Positions 1 through 6,460 of a stretch of DNA of 7,184 nucleotides are shown here, one piece after another. The translations under genes were made by a program, and so were the position numbers. This stretch comes from Desulfovibrio desulfuricans (GTDB lineage: Bacteria; Desulfobacterota; Desulfovibrionia; Desulfovibrionales; Desulfovibrionaceae): contig QKDT01000198.1 in NCBI GenBank assembly GCA_003251995.1, forward strand, positions 1 through 7,184, in the 5' to 3' direction. The notes under the pieces were generated by a model that saw only the letters and a list, made by a program, of their open reading frames with translations, had not been told where the DNA came from and did no database searches. The stretch's first letter is position 1. Each line of letters begins with the position of its first letter.

Positions 1-713
1 TGCAATTGTGAAACGCGCCCTTCGGTAATTCCCATCACTTCGGCAGTTTCACGCATATTCAGCTCATCAGTGTAGTACAGCGAGAGTACCAACTTTTCCC
101 TTGGCGTCAAGCGGTCGATCAGCGGCGCCACGCGTTCTACAAGCTCTTGCAGGGCCGTGTTGCGGAAGGGTTCGCCACCTTCCGGCCCTTCGCCCGAGAG
201 AGTGTCTTGAATGGCGTCCAGCGAGATCCAGAGTTGGTTTTGCAGAGCCTCAAGCCCCTGACGCACGTCGCGCAAGTCGAGGCCAGTGATCTTTTGCAGT
301 TCGTCCTCGGTGGCCTGGCGACCATGTTCATGCTCAACCTTGCGCATGGCTTCATCAAGCACCCGCACACGCTGGCGCAATGACCGGGGAAACCAGTCAA
401 GCCGACGCAACTCGTCAAGCATGGCACCCTTGATGCGGCTTTCGGCATAGGTTTCAAAGCGAATGCCAAGCTGCGGCCTGAATTTGCCCAGGGCTTCCAT
501 AAGGCCTAGCGTGCCGGAGCTTATAAGCTCGCCAAGCTCAACGCTGCGTGGCAGCTTGGCCTTGAGCCGCAAAGCGAGAAAGCGGATCTTGGGCGCATAG
601 TGCCGCACCACGGATTCCTGCTCTGCCGGTGAAAAGCTTTCCCATGGGGTCGCCCCGGTTTCGAGCGCTTCCCAGGGGCAGGGAGTTTGCGCTTGCGCTG
701 TGCCGGTCTTCAT
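1..713 (-). CDS. fliA: RNA polymerase sigma-28 factor FliA, 3' end beyond window
   Basis: Flagellar sigma factor that directs RNA polymerase to late flagellar and chemotaxis genes; in the family it is held inactive by the anti-sigma factor FlgM until the hook is finished. The 237 readable codons show region 2 (about residues 36-106, with VRHYAPKIRFLALRLK and the FETYAESRIKGAMLDELRRLDW block typical of FliA), region 3 (about 110-165, FPRSLRQR onward) and region 4 (from about 187, LTPREKLVLSLYY, then the helix-turn-helix NMRETAEVMGITEGRVSQL). The window edge cuts the last helix; family length of 235-260 suggests only a few residues to some twenty are missing. The ATG at 713 has GAAGGA at 721-726 with 7-base spacing, and an in-frame TAA upstream leaves no earlier ATG. 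It lies 160 bases after flhG on the same strand with no terminator seen between, so it is probably cotranscribed with flhF-flhG from the σ54 promoter, although an internal promoter cannot be excluded. Confidence 0.95.
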   Translation of the reverse strand, partial: MKTGTAQAQTPCPWEALETGATPWESFSPAEQESVVRHYAPKIRFLALRLKAKLPRSVELGELISSGTLGLMEALGKFRPQLGIRFETYAESRIKGAMLDELRRLDWFPRSLRQRVRVLDEAMRKVEHEHGRQATEDELQKITGLDLRDVRQGLEALQNQLWISLDAIQDTLSGEGPEGGEPFRNTALQELVERVAPLIDRLTPREKLVLSLYYTDELNMRETAEVMGITEGRVSQL

Positions 714-805
714 GATGGTTTCCTTCGGATCTGCCTCTTCTACCCCGTGGCATCTGCATGCCTGTTATGCTGCGCTTGTCCTGCCCGCCAAGGCCGATAG
801 CGCCG

Positions 806-818
806 CGTGTGTCACACG
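806..818. promoter_or_regulatory. 13-base palindrome in the flhG-fliA spacer
   Basis: CGTGTG-T-CACACG is a perfect inverted repeat with 6-base arms and a one-base centre, about 93 bases upstream of the fliA start. Such symmetry suits a dimeric regulator, but no known operator was recognised and chance is possible. The rest of the 160-base spacer (714-873) shows no convincing promoter, terminator or gene. Confidence 0.25.
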
Positions 819-873
819 TTAAGGTTATTGTTCGTTGCATTGCCTTTACGCAGCAGCGCAAGGCTGACCCGAG

Positions 874-1686
874 TTAGCGAAACAGCAGCTTTTTCCAGAA
901 AAATTTGATGTTGCCGTCCAGGTTTTCTGGGGCTTCCCATGCGCTGATATTTTTTGCCAGCGACATGGTGGCCTTGGCTGCCGGGCTTTGCGGCTCGCTC
1001 ACACAGTAGGGCAACTGCTGCACCACGGCCTTGCGCACGCCCGTATCACGGGGGATAACGCCTACAAGCTCAAGGGAAACACCGCTCAAAAAGTGATCGC
1101 AGGCCTGATGCAGCCGTACAAACATATCTTTGGCAGTCTTGAGATCGGGGGCCATGTTCACGCATACCTTGAACCGCTCAACCCCGTGGTTGTTCTTCAG
1201 CACCTTGATAAGGGCGTAGGCATCGGTGAGCGACGTGGGCTCGGGGGTAAGCACCACCAGCCTTTCTTGCGCAGCCATGTTGAAATAGAGCACGTTGTCG
1301 CTGATGCCAGCCCCGGTGTCTACGATAAGGTAATCAAGCCCTTCTTCCATCTCGTCCACGGCTTCCAGCAGTTCCAGCTTCTGCCCTGTGGAAAGGGTGA
1401 GCATTTCGCTCATGCCGGATGAGGCCGGCAAAATTGAAAAACCGTAGGGAGTAGGAAAGAGGATGTCTGAAATGGAGGCCCCTTCGTGGAACAAGTGAAA
1501 AATATTTTTCTGCGGGGTCAGCCCAAGCACCACGTCCACGTTGGCAAGACCAAGGTCGGCGTCAATAAGCACCACCTGCTTGCCCAACTGCGCAAGGCAG
1601 ATGGCAAGATTGACCGAAATATTGGTCTTGCCTACGCCGCCCTTGCCTGAGGTGACGGAAAAAACCAAGGGGAAAGTGCCGCTCAT
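874..1686 (-). CDS. flhG: Flagellar number regulator FlhG (FleN), MinD/ParA-family ATPase
   Basis: A MinD-like ATPase that limits flagellar number and works against FlhF; in some bacteria (FleN) it also restrains the σ54 flagellar activator. The 270-residue product has the deviant Walker A motif SGKGGVGKT (13-21, signature Lys15), IDADLGLANVD (41-51), the Walker B/switch II segment LIVDTGAG (120-127) and EPTSLTDAYALIK (149-161), all characteristic of FlhG/FleN. The C-terminus GNIKFFWKKLLFR resembles the amphipathic membrane-targeting helix of this family. I chose the ATG at 1686 because GGAG lies 7 bases upstream (1694-1697) and the protein then begins just before the first β-strand. An in-frame ATG at 1713 would add nine residues but has a poor ribosome site. 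The gene starts 33 bases after the flhF stop, as expected for one operon. The N-terminus lacks the DQAxxLR motif that activates FlhF in Bacillus-type FlhG, with either start. Confidence 0.93.
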   Translation of the reverse strand: MSGTFPLVFSVTSGKGGVGKTNISVNLAICLAQLGKQVVLIDADLGLANVDVVLGLTPQKNIFHLFHEGASISDILFPTPYGFSILPASSGMSEMLTLSTGQKLELLEAVDEMEEGLDYLIVDTGAGISDNVLYFNMAAQERLVVLTPEPTSLTDAYALIKVLKNNHGVERFKVCVNMAPDLKTAKDMFVRLHQACDHFLSGVSLELVGVIPRDTGVRKAVVQQLPYCVSEPQSPAAKATMSLAKNISAWEAPENLDGNIKFFWKKLLFR

Positions 1687-1693
1687 CTGTCTG

Positions 1694-1697
1694 CTCC
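1694..1697 (-). promoter_or_regulatory. Shine-Dalgarno site that decides the flhG start
   Basis: GGAG on the minus strand lies 7 bases before the ATG at 1686. The alternative in-frame ATGs at 1713 and 1701 have no comparable purine-rich site, which is the main reason for preferring the shorter FlhG. Confidence 0.6.
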
Positions 1698-1719
1698 ACA
1701 TGTTATGGCTCATGCCGCG

Positions 1720-2763
1720 CTAGGCGGCCTGACCAGGAAGTTGCCTTTTAAAAATAAGACGCCAGACCAATGGCTCGGTAGCCGGGGTAAGGCTTTCTTT
1801 AAGTTCCGCGCCGTAGGACAATGCTGAAACCGGCAGCCCGGCTGCGCACGCCACGTTGACAATATTGCCGTAGCTTACGGCTTCGTCCAGCTTTGTCCAG
1901 ACAATGGAGCCAGGGCCGTCAACTTTGTATCTTTGCAAAAAGGCCTGGGTCTGCACTGCGTCAAAAAAAGGTGAAAGCGTAATATGCGTGGCTGCGTCCA
2001 CAGAATCCAGGCCCATGGTGGCCCGCCAGTTGGCGAGGTTGCCGTTGCGGTCAAGGCCGGGAACGTCGATAAAAACGGCGCGGGCCTCGCGTGTGGCTGC
2101 AAGGGCATGTTCCATGGAGGCTTTGTCCGGCGCTTCCATATACGTAAAGTTGGAAAGCTCCGCCCAGTGGCGCAAAATCAATCGACCATTGCCACGCAGG
2201 CAGTCGGCGTTGATAAAGGCGATGCGCGCTTCTGGCTCATATTTGCGCAGGTGCAGGGCAAAGCGCAGGGCTGTTGTGGTTTTGCCAAAACCAAAAGGCC
2301 CAACCATCAGGTGGATGCGTTGCTGCCACTGTTCCGCCCCCCAGGCTTTTACCGGCACCATGCCACACAGGCATTCAAGCACGGATGCCCCGGGTTCGAC
2401 CAGCAAGCGCTGGTAAAGATCAACTGCCACAGAATCAGAAACACCTTCACGCTGCAAATATTCCAGCGCAACGCGCTGGCGGGGGGTAAGGCGTTCAAGC
2501 TGGATAGCTGGCTTCATCAGAGCAAATATCTGATCCTTGAGCTGCATCCATTCTTTATGCCATTCGCCCCAGCCCGCAGGAGTACCTGCGCCTTGCGCAG
2601 AGTCCGCCTTGGGGCGTTCGATACCGGCAGTTATTTCATGGCAGACGGCACCATTTTTTCGATAGGTGCGGTTGCCCAGGATAACGGCGTCAGGCCCCAT
2701 CTCGGCCTTGATTCTGGCCAAAATTTCCTGAGATGTGGCCCCTGTGAACGTCTTTACCTGCAT
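1720..2763 (-). CDS. flhF: Flagellar placement GTPase FlhF, SRP family
   Basis: SRP-type GTPase that marks the site of flagellar assembly, usually at a cell pole, and recruits early basal-body parts. The 347-residue product opens with the FlhF N-terminus MQVKTFTGATSQEILARIKAEMGPDAVIL, has a short variable B region (about 45-75), an N domain (about 75-145) and a G domain from about 150. The P-loop GPFGFGKTTT (155-164) and the G4 motif TKLD (290-293) are intact. G2, normally DTYRxGA, reads NADCLRGNG (185-193); G3, normally DTAGR, reads DVPGL (233-237); G5 is near LSYG (315-318). These changes suggest altered nucleotide handling, though the overall fold looks complete and the frame is open throughout. 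The ATG at 2763 has AAAGGA at 2771-2776, 7 bases upstream. It is the first gene after a σ54 promoter and is followed closely by its partner flhG. FtsY or Ffh is ruled out by the FlhF-specific N-terminus and the flagellar context. Confidence 0.94.
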   Translation of the reverse strand: MQVKTFTGATSQEILARIKAEMGPDAVILGNRTYRKNGAVCHEITAGIERPKADSAQGAGTPAGWGEWHKEWMQLKDQIFALMKPAIQLERLTPRQRVALEYLQREGVSDSVAVDLYQRLLVEPGASVLECLCGMVPVKAWGAEQWQQRIHLMVGPFGFGKTTTALRFALHLRKYEPEARIAFINADCLRGNGRLILRHWAELSNFTYMEAPDKASMEHALAATREARAVFIDVPGLDRNGNLANWRATMGLDSVDAATHITLSPFFDAVQTQAFLQRYKVDGPGSIVWTKLDEAVSYGNIVNVACAAGLPVSALSYGAELKESLTPATEPLVWRLIFKRQLPGQAA

Positions 2764-2840
2764 GACCCATTCCTTTGCCTAACGGTTCAATATCGCCCAA
2801 CGGCCTGTCAGTGCCGTTTGTTTGACGACGAACCTGTAGT

Positions 2841-2857
2841 TGCAAATTCGGGGCCAA
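2841..2857 (-). promoter_or_regulatory. σ54 (-24/-12) promoter for flhF-flhG-fliA
   Basis: The minus strand reads TTGGCCCCGAATTTGCA. This matches YTGGCACGRNNNTTGCW at all but two of the specified positions, with the essential GG and GC exactly ten bases apart. Transcription would begin near 2830, giving a leader of about 67 bases before flhF. It lies between the upstream terminator and flhF, where such a promoter is expected. σ54 promoters need an AAA+ activator (FleQ/FlrC type in flagellar systems); its gene is not in this window. Confidence 0.8.
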
Positions 2858-2885
2858 TGCGAGGGTCAGTATGTGTCACGGTACT

Positions 2886-2909
2886 AAAAAAGCTCTGCAT
2901 AGAGCTTTT
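2886..2909 (-). terminator. Intrinsic terminator just upstream of the flhF promoter
   Basis: AAAAGCTCT-GCAT-AGAGCTTTT forms a perfect 9-base stem with a 4-base loop. On the minus strand it runs into six T residues, typical of a Rho-independent terminator. On the plus strand it is followed by only four T residues, so some bidirectional activity is possible, but no plus-strand gene leads into it. It insulates the σ54 promoter from transcription coming from flhA. Confidence 0.7.
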
Positions 2910-2981
2910 GAACTTCATAACTCTATCTGTTGGTGCGGTAAAAGGCAATGAATCCTGATAACTATGGATTACATAAAATGT

Positions 2982-3014
2982 AAAAGCGGCGCTCCATCAC
3001 AAGGGTGGAGCGCC
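2982..3014 (-). terminator. Intrinsic terminator after flhA
   Basis: GC-rich inverted repeat with arms GGCGCTCCA (2988-2996) and TGGAGCGCC (3006-3014). On the minus strand it is followed by TTTT, ACA, TTTT. It begins 25 bases past the flhA stop codon, so it most likely ends the flhB-flhA transcript. Confidence 0.75.
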
Positions 3015-3038
3015 ACTTTGGGGATTGATCAGGTCGCC

Positions 3039-5138
3039 TTAGTCGGCCCCTACCACGCCCACCGACTGCAAGCGGATATCGGGCGGTATCTCGGCCTGCG
3101 AGATAACCGGTACCGTGGGCAAAAAGCGCGTGACAATCTGCGCCAGATGCGGACGGATAAGCGGCGTCACCAGCAGCACGGGCTGACCATCAGAATTCAC
3201 GGCATTGTCCGCAGTGGTGCTGATGTTGTTTACCAGACGCTGCGCTATGGCTGGGTTCATGGAAAGGAATGTCACGCCGTTGTCTGCATGGCGAATACCT
3301 TCCTGCACCAGCCGTTCGGCATTGGGGGCAAGGGTCATCACTGAGAGTGTACCCTGGCTATCCAAATAGGGGCGCACAATGGCACGTGAGAGTTTTTCGC
3401 GTACGTATTCCCCCAGCGTGTCGGGATTTTTGACGCTTGAGCCAAAGTCGCCCAGCGTTTCCACAATTGTCAGCATGTCGCGTATGCTGACGCTTTCGCG
3501 CACCAGCAGTTGCAGAACCTTTTGCACCACGCCAAGGGGCAGAACATTGGGCACCAAATCTTCCACAGCCTTGGGCGAATGTTTGGCAACGGTATCCAGC
3601 AGGCCTTGCACTGCCTGGCGGTCAAGAAAGTCAGCCAACTGACGCTTGAATACTTCTGTAAGGTGGGTGGCAATGACCGTTGCGGGGTCAACCACCGTGT
3701 ACCCTGCAAGCATGGCTTCTTCGCGCTGGCTGTCGGGAATCCACAGCGCAGGCAGGTTAAAGGCAGGCTCGCGCGTTTCGATACCACTGATCTTCGTGGT
3801 CACGTTGCCAGGGTCCATGGCAAGAAAGTGGTCAACCAGAATTTCTGCCGAGGCCACCTGGTTGCCCTTGATCAACAGGGCATACTGACCGGGCTTGAGC
3901 TGCAGGTTATCCCGCAGATGCAGCGAGGGGATGACCACGCCCATGTCCAGAGCAAATTGTCGGCGTATGGAGCGTATGCGCGCCAGCAGGTTGCCGCTCT
4001 GTTCTTCGTCCACCAGGGGAATGAGGCCATAACCCACTTCGAGTTCCAAGGTATCGAGCGGCAGCAGTGCCTGCACTTCTTCTGGTGTGTCGGCAGTGCC
4101 GGAGCCGCCTTTCTTTTTCTTCTCTTCCTTTTCCTTGTTGGCGGCGTCCTCATCCTTGTTTTCCGTAAGGCGGCTCACCACAAAGATGAGTATGGATATG
4201 CCAAGGAAGGGGATGGTCGGCAGACCAGGAACAATGGCGAACAGCAGCAGCACGCCAGAAACCATCTTGAGCGCGCGGCTGTTGAACGTGAGCTGGGCCA
4301 GAAATTCTTCGCCCATCTTGGCTTCAGAGGCGGCGCGCGAAACCAGCAAGCCAGTGCCGGTAGAAACGATGATGGAAGGGATGGTGGACACCAGACCATC
4401 GCCGATGGTCAGCAGCGAATACGTGGTAAGGGCTGTGTTCCAGTCCATATCTTTTTGCACCATGCCAATGATGATGCCGCCCACAAGGTTCACCAGGGTG
4501 ATGAACATGCCGGCGTTCACGTCGCCCGAAACAAATTTGCAGGCACCGTCCATGGCGCCGTAAAAGTCCGCTTCTTTGCGCAGCCCTGCGCGGCGGGCAT
4601 TGGCCTGTTCTTCGTCAAGCAGACCAGCATTGAGGTCGGCTTCGATAGCCATCTGTTTGCCGGGCATGGCGTCCAACGTAAAACGGGCGGCCACTTCTGC
4701 AATACGCGTGGTACCGGCAGTGATAACGACCTTGTTCAGGATGAACAGGATCATAAAGATAACCGCGCCAACCACGTAGCTGCCGCCCACAACAAACTGA
4801 CCAAAAGCACGGATGACTTCACCCGCGGCATTGGCCCCCATGTTGCCGTTGAGCATGATAAGGCGGGTGGAGGCCACGTTGAGCGCCAGCCGCAAAAGGG
4901 TGGTGACCAGCAGCAGCGAAGGAAAGATGGTGAACTCCAGCGGCGAGCTCATGAACATGGTGGTGATGAGCACCAGCAGCGAGATTGAAATACTGATGCA
5001 GAGCATGAAATCGAGAAAAAACGTGGGCAGAGGCACCAGCATGACAAACAGAATGGTGACCACACCGGCTGCAAGAAAAATTTCGCCGTTTTTGGAAAAG
5101 CGCGCGTAATCAAGCTTAGGAAGTACTGCGGCAGCCAT
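3039..5138 (-). CDS. flhA: Flagellar export gate protein FlhA
   Basis: Core membrane component of the flagellar type III export apparatus; its cytoplasmic domains form a nonameric ring that docks chaperone-substrate complexes and couples export to the proton motive force. The 699-residue length is typical. Residues 18-322 hold the usual eight membrane segments. Between them lies the family (FHIPEP) hallmark: RLALNVASTR (83-92) and RIAEVAARFTLDAMPGKQMA (145-164), then ADLNAGL and FYGAMDGACKFVSGD (192-206). Asp197 corresponds by motif to the conserved proton-pathway Asp208 of Salmonella FlhA. A charged linker rich in Lys/Glu (about 327-345) leads to the substrate-binding cytoplasmic part (about 355-699). 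The ATG at 5138 has GAGAGG at 5149-5154 with 10-base spacing. It lies 84 bases downstream of flhB with no terminator between, so flhBA is probably one unit. A virulence-type SctV homologue is unlikely given the flagellar neighbours. Confidence 0.97.
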   Translation of the reverse strand: MAAAVLPKLDYARFSKNGEIFLAAGVVTILFVMLVPLPTFFLDFMLCISISISLLVLITTMFMSSPLEFTIFPSLLLVTTLLRLALNVASTRLIMLNGNMGANAAGEVIRAFGQFVVGGSYVVGAVIFMILFILNKVVITAGTTRIAEVAARFTLDAMPGKQMAIEADLNAGLLDEEQANARRAGLRKEADFYGAMDGACKFVSGDVNAGMFITLVNLVGGIIIGMVQKDMDWNTALTTYSLLTIGDGLVSTIPSIIVSTGTGLLVSRAASEAKMGEEFLAQLTFNSRALKMVSGVLLLFAIVPGLPTIPFLGISILIFVVSRLTENKDEDAANKEKEEKKKKGGSGTADTPEEVQALLPLDTLELEVGYGLIPLVDEEQSGNLLARIRSIRRQFALDMGVVIPSLHLRDNLQLKPGQYALLIKGNQVASAEILVDHFLAMDPGNVTTKISGIETREPAFNLPALWIPDSQREEAMLAGYTVVDPATVIATHLTEVFKRQLADFLDRQAVQGLLDTVAKHSPKAVEDLVPNVLPLGVVQKVLQLLVRESVSIRDMLTIVETLGDFGSSVKNPDTLGEYVREKLSRAIVRPYLDSQGTLSVMTLAPNAERLVQEGIRHADNGVTFLSMNPAIAQRLVNNISTTADNAVNSDGQPVLLVTPLIRPHLAQIVTRFLPTVPVISQAEIPPDIRLQSVGVVGAD

Positions 5139-5222
5139 TTTTATGACACCTCTCTGCGTTGGTTCCCGAAAGCGGGTTTACCCTGATACTTGTGGACAAG
5201 ATGTGAGAATATCCTTGTCATT

Positions 5223-6302
5223 CTAGGGCCTTCCCTGCCTGGGCCGGAGCTTCCAGATGCTCGCCAGCATTGCGGCTACAGCTTTGTAAAGCTCTTCGGG
5301 AATCATGTCGCCCACCTCTGTGGACTTATACAAAGCCCGTGCCAGAGGCACATTTTCGCGAATGGGGATGCGGTTTTCGCGGGCAATTTCTTTGATTTTT
5401 TCAGCAAGGTGGTCAGCACCCTTGGCAAGCACCACAGGGGCCGGGGCCTCCGAGGTGTTATAGCGCAAGGCCACGGCAAAGTGCGTAGGGTTGGTCACCA
5501 CAAGGTCGGCCTTGGGCACGTCAGCCAGCATGCGCTTGCTCATGACTTCCATCATTTTTTTACGCTGCTGGCTCTTGATCGCCGGGTCGCCGTCGGATTG
5601 CTTTTGCTCGTCCTTCACTTCCGACTTGGTCATCTTCATGCCTTCGTTGTAGGCAAAACGCGATTGCCATACGTCAAAAATGGCAATGGCAAGTATGGGG
5701 ATGAGCGCATAGCAGGTCAGTTTAAAGGCCATGTCCAGCATGTAGGAGGCAACACCCTCTGGGGTGGCATAGTACATGGGCAGAAAGTTTTGGTGCTGGT
5801 TGTAAATGATCCAGCCGGGAATAAGGCCGAGGATAAGCGAGAAAAGCAGGCTTTTGATGGTACGCAGGGCTGTTTGCGGCGAGGCCAGCATTTGTTTGAG
5901 GCCCTGAATAATATTGAAGCGCTGCAATTTGGGGCGAAAGACCTTGGTTGTCCAGAGCTTGCCCACCTGAAGACGCTGCGCCAGAAAGGCCAGAAAACCC
6001 AGGGTCAGCAATATGGGCATGATCATGCGGGCTATTTCAATGGTGACTTCAATGCTGAGATTGTAGACGTTTTCCGGGTTTGGATCGAATTCCCACGAAT
6101 GGCTAAGAAAATGGCGAAACAGCAGTTTGATCTTGTCCGTCATGGGGCCAATCCAGGCATACAGAATACACATGCCTGCCAGCAGGCTCACAGCCTTGCC
6201 CAGCTCTGGCGCCTTGGGGACGTTGCCTTCATCCCGCTGCTTGCTAACGCGTTTGGGAGAGGCTTTTTCTGTTCTACTTGGATCTTTTTGCGCACCGAAC
6301 AT
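5223..6302 (-). CDS. flhB: Flagellar export switch protein FlhB
   Basis: Membrane protein of the flagellar type III export gate that switches export from rod/hook to filament substrates by autocleavage. The 359-residue product starts with the family N-terminus (TEKASPKRVSKQRDEGNVPKAPEL, residues 11-34, a variant of the usual TEKATPKR...G.V..S.E). Four hydrophobic segments follow at about 35-52, 88-109, 150-169 and 190-212. The cytoplasmic domain carries the autocleavage motif NPTH at 271-274 in DLVVTNPTHFAVALRY, close to Asn269 of Salmonella FlhB, and the conserved VLAKGAD and ENVPLARALY segments. The C-terminus is short, ending soon after LYKAVAAMLASIW. The ATG at 6302 has only a modest purine-rich site (AGGGCGG). 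A terminator lies 55 bases upstream, separating it from tyrA, and no clear promoter was found in the short remaining interval. It is followed by flhA on the same strand. Confidence 0.97.
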   Translation of the reverse strand: MFGAQKDPSRTEKASPKRVSKQRDEGNVPKAPELGKAVSLLAGMCILYAWIGPMTDKIKLLFRHFLSHSWEFDPNPENVYNLSIEVTIEIARMIMPILLTLGFLAFLAQRLQVGKLWTTKVFRPKLQRFNIIQGLKQMLASPQTALRTIKSLLFSLILGLIPGWIIYNQHQNFLPMYYATPEGVASYMLDMAFKLTCYALIPILAIAIFDVWQSRFAYNEGMKMTKSEVKDEQKQSDGDPAIKSQQRKKMMEVMSKRMLADVPKADLVVTNPTHFAVALRYNTSEAPAPVVLAKGADHLAEKIKEIARENRIPIRENVPLARALYKSTEVGDMIPEELYKAVAAMLASIWKLRPRQGRP

Positions 6303-6356
6303 GCTGTTACCGCCCTGTCATGGTTTGCGCCGTACAGCGCCTGCCAAGGCGATAGC

Positions 6357-6392
6357 AAAAAATATGCCCGTCAGAGAACTGGCGGGCATATT
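6357..6392 (-). terminator. Intrinsic terminator between tyrA and flhB
   Basis: Perfect 10-base inverted repeat AATATGCCCG (6361-6370) and CGGGCATATT (6383-6392), extendable inward to 14 positions with one imperfect pair (A-C in the minus-strand transcript), leaving a 4-base loop. On the minus strand the stem runs into six T residues (6362-6357). It starts about 70 bases after the tyrA stop and ends 55 bases before the flhB start codon. It most likely ends tyrA transcription; a role as an attenuator for flhB is possible. Confidence 0.72.
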
Positions 6393-6420
6393 CATGATGA
6401 CCTTGTGTAGCAGCGTCGCG

Positions 6421-6435
6421 CAGATGCGCCATCTG
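6421..6435. repeat. 15-base palindrome downstream of tyrA
   Basis: CAGATG-CGC-CATCTG is a perfect inverted repeat with 6-base arms, 26 bases after the tyrA stop codon. It has no T-run, so it is not itself a terminator. It could be an mRNA 3' hairpin, a protein site or chance. Confidence 0.25.
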
Positions 6436-6460
6436 TATTTAGCTAGAAGAGGAGGGCGGC

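Noticed and set aside
538..861. 107-codon minus-strand frame overlapping the fliA start
   Set aside because: It overlaps the true fliA reading frame, which has clear sigma-factor motifs and its own ribosome site; the product has unlikely composition.
2808..2918. 36-codon minus-strand ORF upstream of flhF (starts MKFKSS)
   Set aside because: It runs through the 2886-2909 terminator and the σ54 promoter, lacks a good ribosome site, and shows no recognisable feature.
3510..4988. 492-codon plus-strand open frame opposite flhA
   Set aside because: It is the antisense of a strongly conserved flhA. The product is rich in His, Gln and Gly with no domain, as expected from a shadow of high-GC codon use.
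5139..5222. Possible separate promoter or terminator in the flhB-flhA spacer
   Set aside because: It has only a 4-base stem (CCCG/CGGG) without a T-run and no GG-N10-GC pair; the spacer looks like an ordinary intra-operon gap.
6331..6347. Possible σ54 element before flhB (TTGGCAGGCGCTGTACG)
   Set aside because: The -24 half is good, but the -12 dinucleotide is AC instead of GC, which is usually not tolerated.
5190..6410. 406-codon plus-strand open frame covering flhB
   Set aside because: It lies opposite a full-length flhB carrying NPTH and all family motifs; the antisense product shows no recognisable domain.
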